Below are positions 26,591 to 35,813 of a DNA stretch of 64,000 nt, piece by piece. Position numbers and translations under genes: made by a program. The DNA lies in NCBI GenBank assembly GCA_002342685.1, contig DDQN01000064.1:51889-115888 (forward strand). The letters run 5' to 3'. Positions within the stretch are counted from its first letter, which is position 1. Each line of letters begins with the position of its first letter. The notes beneath the pieces are model-generated. The model searched no databases. It was not told the DNA's origin and was given only the letters and a program-made list of their open reading frames with translations. The stretch is from Vibrio sp. UBA2441. Its GTDB lineage: Bacteria > Pseudomonadota > Gammaproteobacteria > Enterobacterales > Vibrionaceae.

Positions 26591-26626
26591 TACTGAATCT
26601 GTCTGTCCACAATAGTTAGTGTTTAA

Positions 26627-26656
26627 TTAGTACCGCACTTGGGTATAGAGCGTCAA
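26627..26656 (-). promoter_or_regulatory. Promoter of leuLABCD
   Basis: Minus-strand TTGACG (plus 26651-26656) and TACTAA (plus 26627-26632) are separated by 18 bases, about 37 bases before leuL. Confidence 0.75.
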
Positions 26657-26708
26657 GCTTAATGTTGTTTTTTTATTCACATTAATGCTGTTCTTTCATT
26701 TTTCTCTT

Positions 26709-26739
26709 AATTAATCACTTGTTGAAATATTGATTAATT
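26709..26739. promoter_or_regulatory. TetR-type operator pair, distal
   Basis: AATTAATCA (26709-26717) and TGATTAATT (26731-26739) are the same inverted half-sites as in the proximal operator, here 13 bases apart. Confidence 0.6.
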
Positions 26740-26774
26740 ATTTGATTACAACGGAAGCAGGTAGTTAGGTATAT

Positions 26775-26794
26775 AATTAATCAAGTGATTAATT
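26775..26794. promoter_or_regulatory. TetR-type operator, proximal
   Basis: AATTAATCA-AG-TGATTAATT is a perfect inverted repeat of 9-bp arms with a 2-base centre, ending 22 bases before the tetR-family start. It is probably the autoregulatory operator of that repressor. Confidence 0.75.
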
Positions 26795-26816
26795 GAGCTG
26801 ATCTATTGAGGTGAGT

Positions 26817-27464
26817 ATGGCTCGAAAAGCGGGACGCCCAAGTGAGAATACGCAAGCGAGAGAACAACTAATTCATTACGCACGAGAGCTTTTTACCGTT
26901 ATGCCCTATGACAAAGTGTCTACAAGACTTTTGGCAGAAAAGGCAGGGGTTAATGTGGCAATGATTCGCTATTATTTTGGTAATAAGGATGGCCTTTTCG
27001 AGACAATGGTTCGGGAGACCCTATTGCCAATGAAGCAGAAAATGGCTTCGTTTGTAGCGCAAGGTAACCAACAAAGCCTTATTGACCTCATGCGAACCTA
27101 TTATAAAAGCATGATGCTTAGCCCTCAGTTTCCCAAGCTGATAGTGCAATTAATGAATATGCCGCCTTCTGATACTCAAAGGCAGTTATTGGAAAAGGTA
27201 TTTTTGGACATCACTAAACCGGCACAAGATTTGATTTTTGACCGCCTGTTAGAGAATGGGGTGATAAGAGCGGATATGAACCCTAAGTTATGCAGAGTCA
27301 CTTTTATCAGTTTAATGATTTTTCCGTTTATCGCTCCCAATGCAATGTTAGCGATTCATGGTATCGAGTTAAATGAAACGTTTTTAGATCAGCTGCTTGA
27401 ACACAATATTAAAGTATTAAGCCAAGGTTTTATTAAGCCTGAACAACTTACTTCTGGTGGGTAA
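26817..27464 (+). CDS. TetR/AcrR-family regulator of the adjacent efflux genes
   Basis: A 215-residue regulator. The N-terminal helix-turn-helix contains VSTRLLAEKAGVNVAMIRYYFGNK (in parts), the TetR signature, at about residues 34-60. The rest is an all-helical ligand-binding and dimerisation domain. I chose ATG 26817, preceded by GAGG, rather than the GTG two codons earlier. It heads a tetR-MFP-RND cluster; the adaptor ATG starts five bases after its stop. Palindromes upstream suggest autorepression relieved by a pump substrate; the inducer is unknown. Confidence 0.9.
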   Translation: MARKAGRPSENTQAREQLIHYARELFTVMPYDKVSTRLLAEKAGVNVAMIRYYFGNKDGLFETMVRETLLPMKQKMASFVAQGNQQSLIDLMRTYYKSMMLSPQFPKLIVQLMNMPPSDTQRQLLEKVFLDITKPAQDLIFDRLLENGVIRADMNPKLCRVTFISLMIFPFIAPNAMLAIHGIELNETFLDQLLEHNIKVLSQGFIKPEQLTSGG

Positions 27465-27468
27465 TATA

Positions 27469-28797
27469 ATGAAAATTAATCGTAAATTTCTTTTTTTTCC
27501 TGCTCTTGCAGTGGGTGTTGTTATTCTTTTTGCTGCCATCAAACTAAAACCGGATTTGCCGGTAAAACCTGCCGGAGACAGAGCTAGACTGGTTAAAACT
27601 ATTCCACTAGAACTGACATCGATGGCTCCCGTTGCGACAGGGTTCGGTAAGATAGCCCCTAAGTTTGACTGGAAAGCCATTGCCGAAGTATCAGGAAAAG
27701 TTGTATATCGAAACCCGAGCCTTGAAAAAGGGCGGGTACTTGCTGCAGGAACTGTTGTGCTAAGGATTGACCCTTTAGATTACCAATTGAAACTGGCACA
27801 AGCTCAGGCAGATTTAAACTCAAGTAAAACTAAATTGGCGAAGTTAAACCAAGAAGAAAAAAACGCGAAAAGTTCATTAAGCATTGAAAAAAATCGTCTG
27901 ACAATAAGTAAGAATGAACTGAACCGTAAATTGAATTTAAAAAAGAAAGGGTTAACCTCTCAGTCTGATGTTGATCAGCAGAATCAATCCTACCTTTCTC
28001 AGCAAAAACTGGTTCAGGATATGCAAAATCAGCTGTTGCTGTATCCCGATGAACGAAAAGTGTCACAGGCTTTGGTTAACGTCAATGAATCTAAGGTGTC
28101 TGAGGCAAAAAGGTCACTTGAAAAAACCACTATTGCTTTGCCCCAAAGTTTGCGTATTGCGCAGGTTGATGTGGAAGAGAATCAGGTCGTGAATGTACAG
28201 CAGACCATGATAATGGCTCATGGAATAGAGGTAATGGAGGTGGAAGCGCAGCTTTCGATTCACGACATGCAGTTAATCGCAGGAAGTTTGTCTGAATTTG
28301 GTCGCGATGATGCAGGAATTCCACTCCCAGAGATGAGCGATATTAAAGCTTGGATTGAGCTTTCTAGCGGTAATATGAAGGCAAGGTGGCCTGCTAAAGT
28401 GGCTCGAATAAGTGAGACGGTGGATGCGACTCAGGCAACGGCAGGTATCATTTTGGAGATCGATCAGGATTATACTCAGCTCACCCCCAATAATGTGCCA
28501 CCTTTGGTTAACGGTATGTTTGTTAGTGCGGAACTAGAAGGTCAGGCAAACCCTAGTTGGGTTGTGCCTGAGCGAGCACTGCATGGAAATAGAGTTTATA
28601 TCAAAGATAGAAACAACAAATTAGCTATCAGGTCGGTTACTGTTTTGTATCGACGCGATAATCTGGTTGTCATTGAAGGGATGTTCGAACAGGGAGAACG
28701 ATTGATCCTAAATGATCTTCTGCCCGCTATCGAAGGCATGTTACTGAAAGAAGAAAATGGTCATTCTGGTGTGGTAGAAGAGGAAATAGCAATATGA
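27469..28797 (+). CDS. RND efflux periplasmic adaptor (HlyD/MFP family)
   Basis: A 442-residue membrane-fusion protein. Residues about 5-22 form one uncleaved or signal-anchor hydrophobic segment with no obvious lipobox. A coiled-coil hairpin spans about 105-205 (QAQADLNSSKTKLAKLNQEE and the returning helix). It is flanked by lipoyl-like halves, one with VAEDQVV-type sequence (here VDVEENQVVNVQQTM), and followed by a beta-barrel. It bridges the inner-membrane RND pump and a TolC-like outer-membrane channel, which is not encoded here. Its stop overlaps the start of the RND gene (ATGA). Confidence 0.9.
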   Translation: MKINRKFLFFPALAVGVVILFAAIKLKPDLPVKPAGDRARLVKTIPLELTSMAPVATGFGKIAPKFDWKAIAEVSGKVVYRNPSLEKGRVLAAGTVVLRIDPLDYQLKLAQAQADLNSSKTKLAKLNQEEKNAKSSLSIEKNRLTISKNELNRKLNLKKKGLTSQSDVDQQNQSYLSQQKLVQDMQNQLLLYPDERKVSQALVNVNESKVSEAKRSLEKTTIALPQSLRIAQVDVEENQVVNVQQTMIMAHGIEVMEVEAQLSIHDMQLIAGSLSEFGRDDAGIPLPEMSDIKAWIELSSGNMKARWPAKVARISETVDATQATAGIILEIDQDYTQLTPNNVPPLVNGMFVSAELEGQANPSWVVPERALHGNRVYIKDRNNKLAIRSVTVLYRRDNLVVIEGMFEQGERLILNDLLPAIEGMLLKEENGHSGVVEEEIAI

Positions 28798-31700
28798 TCC
28801 GATTCTTCTCGAAACACCCAACCGCATCCAACCTGCTGATGTTAACGCTATTGATTCTGGGGATCTCTTCTTTATCGACGGTGAAAAGGGAGACGTTTCC
28901 AGCGTTTGATCCTGTTTATATCATGGCGGGAGTAGTCTATCCGGGAGCCTCTCCGCAAGAAGTAGAAGAAAGTATCTGTGTAAGAATGGAGGACGCAGTA
29001 GATGGGCTCGCCAATATCGTAGAAACAAAATGTGAAGCCGTTGAAGGATCGGCGCGTTTAGTTTTGAAGCTCAATGAAAAAGCTGATATTGGCCGAATGT
29101 TGGTGGATGTACAGACTCAGATAAATTCCATCAATGATTTTCCTACAGAGATCGAATCTCCGGTGGTTCAGGAACTGGATTGGAATGAACCCGTTGTAGA
29201 CGTTGCGATTACAGCGGATACAACCTGGCCTGAGTTGAAAGCCTATGCAGAAGATCTAAAGCGCATATTGAAAATGGATTATGCCGTATCTCTGGTTGAT
29301 GTCAGTGGCTTTTCCGACCATCAGTACCGAGTAGAGTTGGATACTCAGTCTATTAGACAATTAGGCTTAAGTGTCGGTGATATTGCCACACAGATAGGCA
29401 GACAAAACATTAAATTACCCAGTGGCAGCATAGAGACACCGGACAAAAATTTCCTTATCCGTTTTGATGAAAGAAGGGTTACGCCGACAGAACTGGAGTC
29501 TATCGTGATTGGTTCTGCGCCGAATGGCTCGATAGTCCGGCTAAAAGACATTGCCACCATAACCGATCGCTTTGAACTCGATGAACAGAAAGTACTGTTT
29601 GATGGAAAGCCTTCCGCCTTGTTGAAAATAAGCAAGAACAAAGAAGATGATGCACTAAGAATAAAAGACAACGTTGCGCGTTTCGTCGAGCAGCAACAGC
29701 TTATTGCACCGGAGGGCGTGGTGCTGCAACTGACCAATGATCTCTCTTCTGTTCTTTGGGATCGTCTCACTATGATGCTAAAAAATGGCTGGCAGGGCAT
29801 TGTTTTAGTTTTTGCAACTATGTGGTTGTTTTTTAGCTTCCGTTACTCTTTTTGGGTTGCGGCAGGGCTTCCTGTTGCTTTTCTCGGTGGCTTGTTCTTA
29901 ATGTCGAGCCTTGGGTTGTCCATTAATATTATGTCTTTAGTCGGTCTGTTAATGGCCATCGGTATCATGATGGATGATGCCATTGTTATCGCTGAATCGA
30001 TAGCCTCTCACCTGGACAGGGGGCAGGAGATTGATGAGGCGGTGATTAACGGGGTTAAAAAGGTCCTGCCTGGTGTTTTCTCTTCGTTTCTTACCACAGT
30101 TTGTATTTTTGGCAGCCTGCTCTTTTTGCAGGGAGAAATGGGGGCGGTATTAAAAGCGGTACCGCAGGTGCTGATCCTTGTTCTCTCATTGAGCTTAATA
30201 GAGGCGTTTCTTATTTTACCCAACCACCTGTCTCATTCTCTGCACAAGACAAAAAATGATAAAGAACCTCTGAAATTTAAACGCATTATTCTAGAACGGT
30301 TTGAACACTTTAGAAACACGACGTTAATTGTTGCTGTAGAGAAGGTGGTTACGTATCGCTATGCTTTCTTAGGTGGGGTGTTCGCACTACTGTTGTCATC
30401 GGTGGCACTGATTGTTGGAGGGGCTGTTACCTTTGTTCCTTTTCCTGAACTTGATGGCGATATTGCCGAGGCCAGGATCATTTTGCCTCCGGGGTCGTCA
30501 TTGAGTCAGACGGAAAAAGTGGTTGAAAGGATAGTGAGCTCAGCGCAGAAATTGAATCGTGAATGGACTAAAGATGTAGAAAACGGCATCCCATTAGTTG
30601 AGCACATTACAAGCCAGTTTAATTCCAATAGAGACGCAAGTGAATCCGGGCCACACTTGGCAACGGTTCGTTTAGACATGCTGGGCGCCGAGAGCCGGAA
30701 TACGGTCATTGATGACTTTATTGACGCGTGGCGAGAGGATATCGGTGAGTTAGCAGAGCCTATATCCTTAGTCTTCAAGCAACCTACAATGGGACCCGGA
30801 GGTCGGGATATTGAGATCAGGGCCAAGCATGATGATCTTAATGAACTAAAAGCAGCCTCACTTGATATTCAACGTTATTTAAATGAGTTTGATGGCGTAT
30901 ATGGTGTGTTAGATGATATGCGAATGGGCAAAGAAGAGGTATTGATTAAACTTCGTCCCGGTGCTGAAACATACGGTGTTAATGGACAAATTATTGCCAA
31001 TCAGCTTCGTTCCGCTTTCTTTGGTCAGACTGCTGATGAAATCCAGGTTGGTGTGGAAAATATACAGATAGAAGTGCGTTTAGATAAAGAACAGGCGGGG
31101 GATATTCAGCAGCTGGCTAACTTCCCAATCATTATGTCAGACGGCAGTCAGATACCGCTTGGAACCATTGCCACTTTAGATTTTCAGCGTAACTATGTAC
31201 GAATACAGCGAATAGATGGACTTCGTACAATTAGTGTTTATGCCGATACTGATAATACAAAAGTAAGCTCAGCATCTATTATCAGCCAATTTCAGCAAGA
31301 GGAAGTCGTTAACCTGAAGAAAAAATATCCGGGGCTGCGTTTTGATTTTGAAGGGCAGGCAGAAGACTCAGCGAAAACGGGAGCCTCTATGGGGAAAGGC
31401 TTTTTGCTGGGGCTATTTGGTGTCTTTGTTATTTTGAGTTATCAATTCCGTAGCTACCTTGAACCATTTGTGGTGATGTTAGCAATTCCACTGGCCTTTA
31501 TCGGTGTCGTTTGGGGGCATTTACTTCTGGGTCATTCTCTCAGTATGCCAAGTATGATGGGTTTCGTGTCATTAGCCGGTATTGTCGTGAATGACTCTAT
31601 ACTGTTAGTGCAATATATAAGGCATCATGTTGATGAAGGAGATAGCGTACATGACTCAGTGGTTAAAGCTAGTCGAGAACGTTTTAGGGCAGTATTTCTC

Positions 31701-31895
31701 ACGTCTATGACAACCGCAGCCGGGTTATTACCACTGCTAACTGAAACCAGTTTACAGGCACAGGTTATTCAGCCGCTAGTAATCTCAATTGTGTTTGGTA
31801 TTTTTGCTTCAACCTTGTTGGTACTGTTTATGATTCCAGCGGCGTATTCTATCCTCGCAGACTGGGGATTAGTGCATAAACACAAAGAGATTTAA
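28794..31895 (+). CDS. RND-family efflux pump inner-membrane component
   Basis: A 1033-residue AcrB-type transporter with the expected 12 helices: one near residues 12-30, a block at 335-545, and a C-terminal block from about 860 on. The proton-relay aspartates are in GLLMAIGIMMDDAIVIAES. Two large periplasmic loops (about 35-330 and 555-855) provide the porter and docking domains. Sequence character (YPGASPQEVEESICVRMEDAV) fits the broad multidrug RND group rather than heavy-metal CusA pumps. Cognate adaptor upstream; the outer-membrane partner must come from elsewhere. Substrates unknown. Confidence 0.92.
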   Translation: MIRFFSKHPTASNLLMLTLLILGISSLSTVKRETFPAFDPVYIMAGVVYPGASPQEVEESICVRMEDAVDGLANIVETKCEAVEGSARLVLKLNEKADIGRMLVDVQTQINSINDFPTEIESPVVQELDWNEPVVDVAITADTTWPELKAYAEDLKRILKMDYAVSLVDVSGFSDHQYRVELDTQSIRQLGLSVGDIATQIGRQNIKLPSGSIETPDKNFLIRFDERRVTPTELESIVIGSAPNGSIVRLKDIATITDRFELDEQKVLFDGKPSALLKISKNKEDDALRIKDNVARFVEQQQLIAPEGVVLQLTNDLSSVLWDRLTMMLKNGWQGIVLVFATMWLFFSFRYSFWVAAGLPVAFLGGLFLMSSLGLSINIMSLVGLLMAIGIMMDDAIVIAESIASHLDRGQEIDEAVINGVKKVLPGVFSSFLTTVCIFGSLLFLQGEMGAVLKAVPQVLILVLSLSLIEAFLILPNHLSHSLHKTKNDKEPLKFKRIILERFEHFRNTTLIVAVEKVVTYRYAFLGGVFALLLSSVALIVGGAVTFVPFPELDGDIAEARIILPPGSSLSQTEKVVERIVSSAQKLNREWTKDVENGIPLVEHITSQFNSNRDASESGPHLATVRLDMLGAESRNTVIDDFIDAWREDIGELAEPISLVFKQPTMGPGGRDIEIRAKHDDLNELKAASLDIQRYLNEFDGVYGVLDDMRMGKEEVLIKLRPGAETYGVNGQIIANQLRSAFFGQTADEIQVGVENIQIEVRLDKEQAGDIQQLANFPIIMSDGSQIPLGTIATLDFQRNYVRIQRIDGLRTISVYADTDNTKVSSASIISQFQQEEVVNLKKKYPGLRFDFEGQAEDSAKTGASMGKGFLLGLFGVFVILSYQFRSYLEPFVVMLAIPLAFIGVVWGHLLLGHSLSMPSMMGFVSLAGIVVNDSILLVQYIRHHVDEGDSVHDSVVKASRERFRAVFLTSMTTAAGLLPLLTETSLQAQVIQPLVISIVFGIFASTLLVLFMIPAAYSILADWGLVHKHKEI

Positions 31896-31975
31896 TGGGG
31901 AGAGGGATACCGGTAGCCGGATTACGGGATTACGGGTGACCGATAACCGGTTATCCCATCTCCCTTACCATTATT
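31896..31975. repeat. G-rich degenerate repeat element, locus 2
   Basis: The segment reads GGGGAGAGGGATACCGG (about 31896-31913), then GGATTACGGGATTACGGG, then CCGGTTATCCCATCTCCC (about 31947-31965). The outer parts are imperfect inverted repeats and the middle is a tandem of GATTACGG. It starts one base after the RND stop codon and may act as a 3'-end hairpin. Confidence 0.7.
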
Positions 31976-32070
31976 CCATTCCTGCAACAGACTCTTTCTA
32001 TATCTGCAATTTAACCTTTGTGTAACAATTGCTATTCTGATGACATAATTTGATCAGACATGGTGACGAT

Positions 32071-33639
32071 GTGGTTGAACAATTAACAGCTGAGCAGGCT
32101 GCAAGCTGGATAGATGATGGCGATGCTGTCATGTTAGGCGGGTTTATCGGTAGTGTGGTTCCAGAGGCGATAGAGCGAGCGATCGGAGAGCGCTTTGACA
32201 GAACGCTTTCCCCACAAAATCTGACCCTTATTTTCGCTGCAGGGCAGGGAGACGGACAAGGGCGGGCGCTGAATCACCTTTCTAAGAATAAATTGGTAAG
32301 TCGCGTCATCGGTGGTCATTGGGGATTGGTGCCAAAGCTTCAGGAGTTGGCCGTCAATGAAAAAATTCAAGGATATAACCTTCCTCAAGGCATTATTTCT
32401 CATTTGCTGAGAGACACTGCTGCAGGCAAATCGGGCACCATCAGCAAGGTAGGATTGAATACTTTTGTGGACCCTCGCCTGGATGGTGGTCGAATAAATA
32501 ATAGCACTCAAGAAGACTGGGTTCAGTTAATCGAACTCTTTGGTGAAGAACATCTTTTCTATAAAGCGCTGCCTATTGATATCGCTATATTGCGTGGTAC
32601 TACCGCCGATGAGCGAGGAAATATCACTATGGAAGACGAATGTTTGATCGTAGAAAGCCTTGCAGCAGCACAAGCTGCCAAAAACAGCGGCGGCAAAGTT
32701 ATTGTTCAGGTTAAGCAGTTGGTTAAACCCGGAGCGCTAGATCCTCATGCTGTAAAAATTCCCGGTATATTCGTCGATGCAATAGTGGTTTGCGCCAACC
32801 CTGCTGAACATATGCAAACTTTTGCCACTCAAATGAACCCTGCTTTTGTCGGAAGACTTGGGTTGGAAAAAGAAATCGTAAAGCGCCAGGCCCAGACACT
32901 TCTTGATGCAAAAACCATTATCGCCAGACGAGCTTCAATGGAACTAAAAGAAGGAGCCATCCTTAATTTAGGCATTGGTGCTCCGGAATATATTGCAGAT
33001 GTAGCAGAAAGGTCGGGCTTACTCGACAGGTTTACACTGACCGTTGAACCCGGAGCTGTGGGAGGTGCGCCAGCCAGTGGACTGGACTTTGGTGCATCGG
33101 CTTACCCGCAGGCCATTATTAGTCAGGATCAGATGTTTGATTTTTACGATGGTGGCGGAATAGATCAGGCTTTTTTGGGGCTGGCTCAGTGCGACTCAAA
33201 AGGGGATATTAACGTTTCACGCTTTGGTAATAAGATTGCGGGCTGCGGAGGCTTTATTAATATTACCCAAAATGCGAAGCAGGTTTTCTTTTGCGGAACG
33301 TTCACAGCAAAAGGTCTAGTGGTTAATACAGCTCAGGGGCAACTTGTGATTGCGGAAGAAGGTTCACAACGTAAGTTTATCGAGCAGGTAGAGCAGGTTA
33401 CTTTTAGTGCCAGACAGGCTGAACTAAATAATAAGCGTGTTTTGTATATTACAGAAAGAGCGGTTTTTTCTCTTACCGAGGGAGAGTTGTTACTTGAAGA
33501 AATTGCGCCGGGTATCGAGTTAGAAAATGACATTTATGCTCACATGGAATTCAGACCTAAAGTGAGTGATTCATTAAAACTAATGGATGAACAACTATTC
33601 CAGCCAGAGTTTTTATTAAGGATAGAAGATGGAAAATAA
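32071..33639 (+). CDS. Acyl-CoA:carboxylate CoA-transferase (YdiF-like)
   Basis: A 522-residue single-chain CoA-transferase of the acetate/3-ketoacid (YdiF, propionate CoA-transferase) type, with fused alpha and beta halves. Seen: GGFIGSVVPEAIE, GHWGLVPKLQEL, YNLPQGIISHLLRD and NTFVDPRLDGGR in the first half. In the second half are LNLGIGAPEYIADVA, the catalytic glutamate in LTVEPGAVGG (Glu326 by this start), and FFCGTFTAKGL. It moves CoA between short-chain acids. The start is uncertain: GTG at 32071 (MVEQLTAEQAASW) or TTG at 32050. It overlaps the SDR gene by 11 bases, so they are one operon. Confidence 0.88.
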   Translation: MVEQLTAEQAASWIDDGDAVMLGGFIGSVVPEAIERAIGERFDRTLSPQNLTLIFAAGQGDGQGRALNHLSKNKLVSRVIGGHWGLVPKLQELAVNEKIQGYNLPQGIISHLLRDTAAGKSGTISKVGLNTFVDPRLDGGRINNSTQEDWVQLIELFGEEHLFYKALPIDIAILRGTTADERGNITMEDECLIVESLAAAQAAKNSGGKVIVQVKQLVKPGALDPHAVKIPGIFVDAIVVCANPAEHMQTFATQMNPAFVGRLGLEKEIVKRQAQTLLDAKTIIARRASMELKEGAILNLGIGAPEYIADVAERSGLLDRFTLTVEPGAVGGAPASGLDFGASAYPQAIISQDQMFDFYDGGGIDQAFLGLAQCDSKGDINVSRFGNKIAGCGGFINITQNAKQVFFCGTFTAKGLVVNTAQGQLVIAEEGSQRKFIEQVEQVTFSARQAELNNKRVLYITERAVFSLTEGELLLEEIAPGIELENDIYAHMEFRPKVSDSLKLMDEQLFQPEFLLRIEDGK

Positions 33640-34351
33640 TCAGAGAGTAGCGCTAGTGACCGGAGCCGCACGAGGCATAGGAAAGGCAGTTTGTGAACAG
33701 TTATTGCGAGATGAATACATTGTACTCGGTGTTGACATATCTCCAGTTGAATGGTGTCAGAACGAGAATTTCTTTTCCTACCAGTTGGATTTGTGTGACA
33801 AAAAGGCCATTACGGAACTACTGTCATCGGTAGCGTCTCGGTTTCATTGTATTGATGCTTTGGTTAATAATGCAGGCATAACCCGGGACGCTATGCTGGT
33901 GGACATGCTGGAACATGAGTGGGACAGTGTAATGGATATCAACATAAAGGCTGTTTTCTTATTAACACAACAAGTGGTGCCATTGATGTTATCAAAGGGG
34001 AGCGGAAGTATTGTGAACATCTCTTCGATCGTTGGTACCGACGGTAATATTGGCCAGAGCAATTATGCTGCCAGTAAAGGTGGCATAATTTCAATGAGTA
34101 AAGGCTGGGCGAAAGAGTTTACCAGAAAAGGCGCTCAAATCCGGGTGAACTGCGTGGCTCCGGGATTTATTGAAACAGAAATGACGAAAGAGCTGCCGGA
34201 GAAAGTGATCCAGTATATGCAAGGTAAAACACCTTTGGGACGAATGGGCAAAGCTCAGGATATTGCCGATGGCGTATCATTTTTAGCATCGGACAAAAGT
34301 CAGTTTATAACCGGGCAAGTGCTAAAAATTGATGGTGGTTTGGTGTTGTAA
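33629..34351 (+). CDS. SDR ketoreductase (FabG/PhaB-like)
   Basis: A 240-residue short-chain dehydrogenase/reductase. The cofactor motif TGAARGIGKAV is near the N-terminus. NNAG is followed by the catalytic serine block VNISSIVG. YAASK places the catalytic Tyr at 146 and Lys at 150. Family members reduce 3-oxoacyl-ACP or acetoacetyl-CoA with NAD(P)H. The overlap with a CoA-transferase gene suggests a 3-oxoacyl-CoA substrate, perhaps in short-chain acid or PHB-like metabolism; this is inference. No phaC or phaA is nearby. Confidence 0.9.
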   Translation: MENNQRVALVTGAARGIGKAVCEQLLRDEYIVLGVDISPVEWCQNENFFSYQLDLCDKKAITELLSSVASRFHCIDALVNNAGITRDAMLVDMLEHEWDSVMDINIKAVFLLTQQVVPLMLSKGSGSIVNISSIVGTDGNIGQSNYAASKGGIISMSKGWAKEFTRKGAQIRVNCVAPGFIETEMTKELPEKVIQYMQGKTPLGRMGKAQDIADGVSFLASDKSQFITGQVLKIDGGLVL

Positions 34352-34354
34352 AGT

Positions 34355-34440
34355 TGGGCTATGGGTTATGGGTTATGGGGTTACCCGTAATCCCATAACC
34401 CATAGTCTTTCGCCTATAACCTATAGTTTATCCATAGGCT
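34355..34440. repeat. G-rich degenerate repeat element, locus 3, with hairpin
   Basis: CTATGGGTTATGGG (34359-34372) and CCCATAACCCATAG (34392-34405) are perfect 14-base inverted arms. Further copies, CCTATAACCTATAG and TCCATAGG, follow to 34437. It lies between two convergent genes, SDR and dctM, and overlaps the dctM stop. The unit GGGTTAT is one base from the GGGTGAT of locus 1. Confidence 0.8.
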
Positions 34441-35813
34441 ACACTAGGGAGCCAAAGAACCAATTGCGGCCAAGCGACCAAGCAAACCAAGGCGGTGAGC
34501 TGAATCAGGATGAATGGAATAACGCCTTTATATATATCTTTAAGCTCTACACCTTCAGGACAGACGCCTTTCAAGTAAAACAGAGCAAATCCAACCGGTG
34601 GTGTTAAAAAGCTAGTTTGCAATGCCATTGCGACCAACATAACGAACCACACCAAACTTGGATTATCTACTACCCCATGACCATCTATCTCAATGCCAAG
34701 GCTTGAAATAACAGGTGCTAATAGTGGAAGTGCAATAAGGGTGATTTCAATCCAATCTAAAAAGAAGCCAAGTAAAAATACGATAAACAGAATAAAAGCG
34801 ATAATCCCATACGGACCGAATGGTAGGCCACTTAAGAAAGATTCAATGAGCTCATCGCCACCTAACTCTCGCAAAACTAAAGCAAAGCAAGATGCACCTA
34901 AGAAGATCATAAAGATATAAGCGGTCGTACCGTAAGAGGAAAGAAGCACTTCTTTGATAACTCGAAAGTTTAACTTCCGGTTATAGGCTGCCAGCATAGT
35001 CGCACCGAATGCACCAATGCCTGAAGCTTCTGTTGGCGTGGCAATACCAGCAAAGATAGAACCTAACACAACCATAATAAGAATTAGTGTTGGGGTAATA
35101 TCTTTGAATACTTGCAAGATTATACGCCAGTCAACAGGTTGAACATCATCTGGGATAGGCGCTTTGTTAGGGTTGAGTTTACCTACAATCAGAATATAGG
35201 AAATATAAAGTGCGCCGAGTAATAAGCCCGGAATAATGGCACCCATAAATAGGTCACCCACAGAAAGACCTAGTTGATCGGCCATTATCACCAACATAAT
35301 CGATGGGGGTAAGAGGATACCAAGTGTACCTGCGGAAGCCACGGTACCTAAAGCCAGCGGCAGATGGTAGCCCTGACGCATCATAGTAGGTAAAGACATT
35401 ACGGTTAGCAATACAACAGACGCACCTATAATTCCGGTCGATGCAGCTAAAATAATGCCAATGGCCATCACTGTAATCGCTAGCCCACCATGAACCTTAC
35501 CAAATAGTTTTTGCATCGAGCCCATAAGCTTCTCAGCGATGCCCGATTTATCTAGCATATTGCCCATAAAGATAAACATCGGTAGAGCAACCAGAATCCA
35601 GTTATCCATGATCTTATAGATACGGTTAACCACCAGACCTAAACTGTTGTAATCCAAACCGGTAAAAGTATCTAAATAGATATCTGCAAAATAACCAACC
35701 GCTCCGAAGATAATACCAATACCACCCAGAACATAAGCCACAGGAATACCGGTAAACAGCAATAGAATAAAAGAGCCAAACATGGCAATGACAATCCACT
35801 CATTAGCTTCCAT
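34428..35813 (-). CDS. dctM: TRAP transporter large permease (DctM)
   Basis: A 461-residue integral membrane protein with 12 or more hydrophobic helices. Conserved DctM segments seen are AASTGIIGASVVLLTVMSLP, SAGTLGILLPPSIMLV and GIATPTEASGIGAFGA. It forms the ion-coupled channel of a TRAP importer together with DctQ. It overlaps dctQ by 11 bases. The symbol denotes the family component, not a proven C4-dicarboxylate specificity. Confidence 0.94.
   Translation of the reverse strand: MEANEWIVIAMFGSFILLLFTGIPVAYVLGGIGIIFGAVGYFADIYLDTFTGLDYNSLGLVVNRIYKIMDNWILVALPMFIFMGNMLDKSGIAEKLMGSMQKLFGKVHGGLAITVMAIGIILAASTGIIGASVVLLTVMSLPTMMRQGYHLPLALGTVASAGTLGILLPPSIMLVIMADQLGLSVGDLFMGAIIPGLLLGALYISYILIVGKLNPNKAPIPDDVQPVDWRIILQVFKDITPTLILIMVVLGSIFAGIATPTEASGIGAFGATMLAAYNRKLNFRVIKEVLLSSYGTTAYIFMIFLGASCFALVLRELGGDELIESFLSGLPFGPYGIIAFILFIVFLLGFFLDWIEITLIALPLLAPVISSLGIEIDGHGVVDNPSLVWFVMLVAMALQTSFLTPPVGFALFYLKGVCPEGVELKDIYKGVIPFILIQLTALVCLVAWPQLVLWLPSVAYG

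Larger units (their letters stand above)
26374..26816. promoter_or_regulatory. leuA-tetR divergent regulatory region
   Basis: This 443-base gap contains, in order, the leu terminator-attenuator, leuL, the leu promoter, and two palindromic pairs of TetR-type half-sites ahead of the efflux regulator; each is listed separately. Confidence 0.8.
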
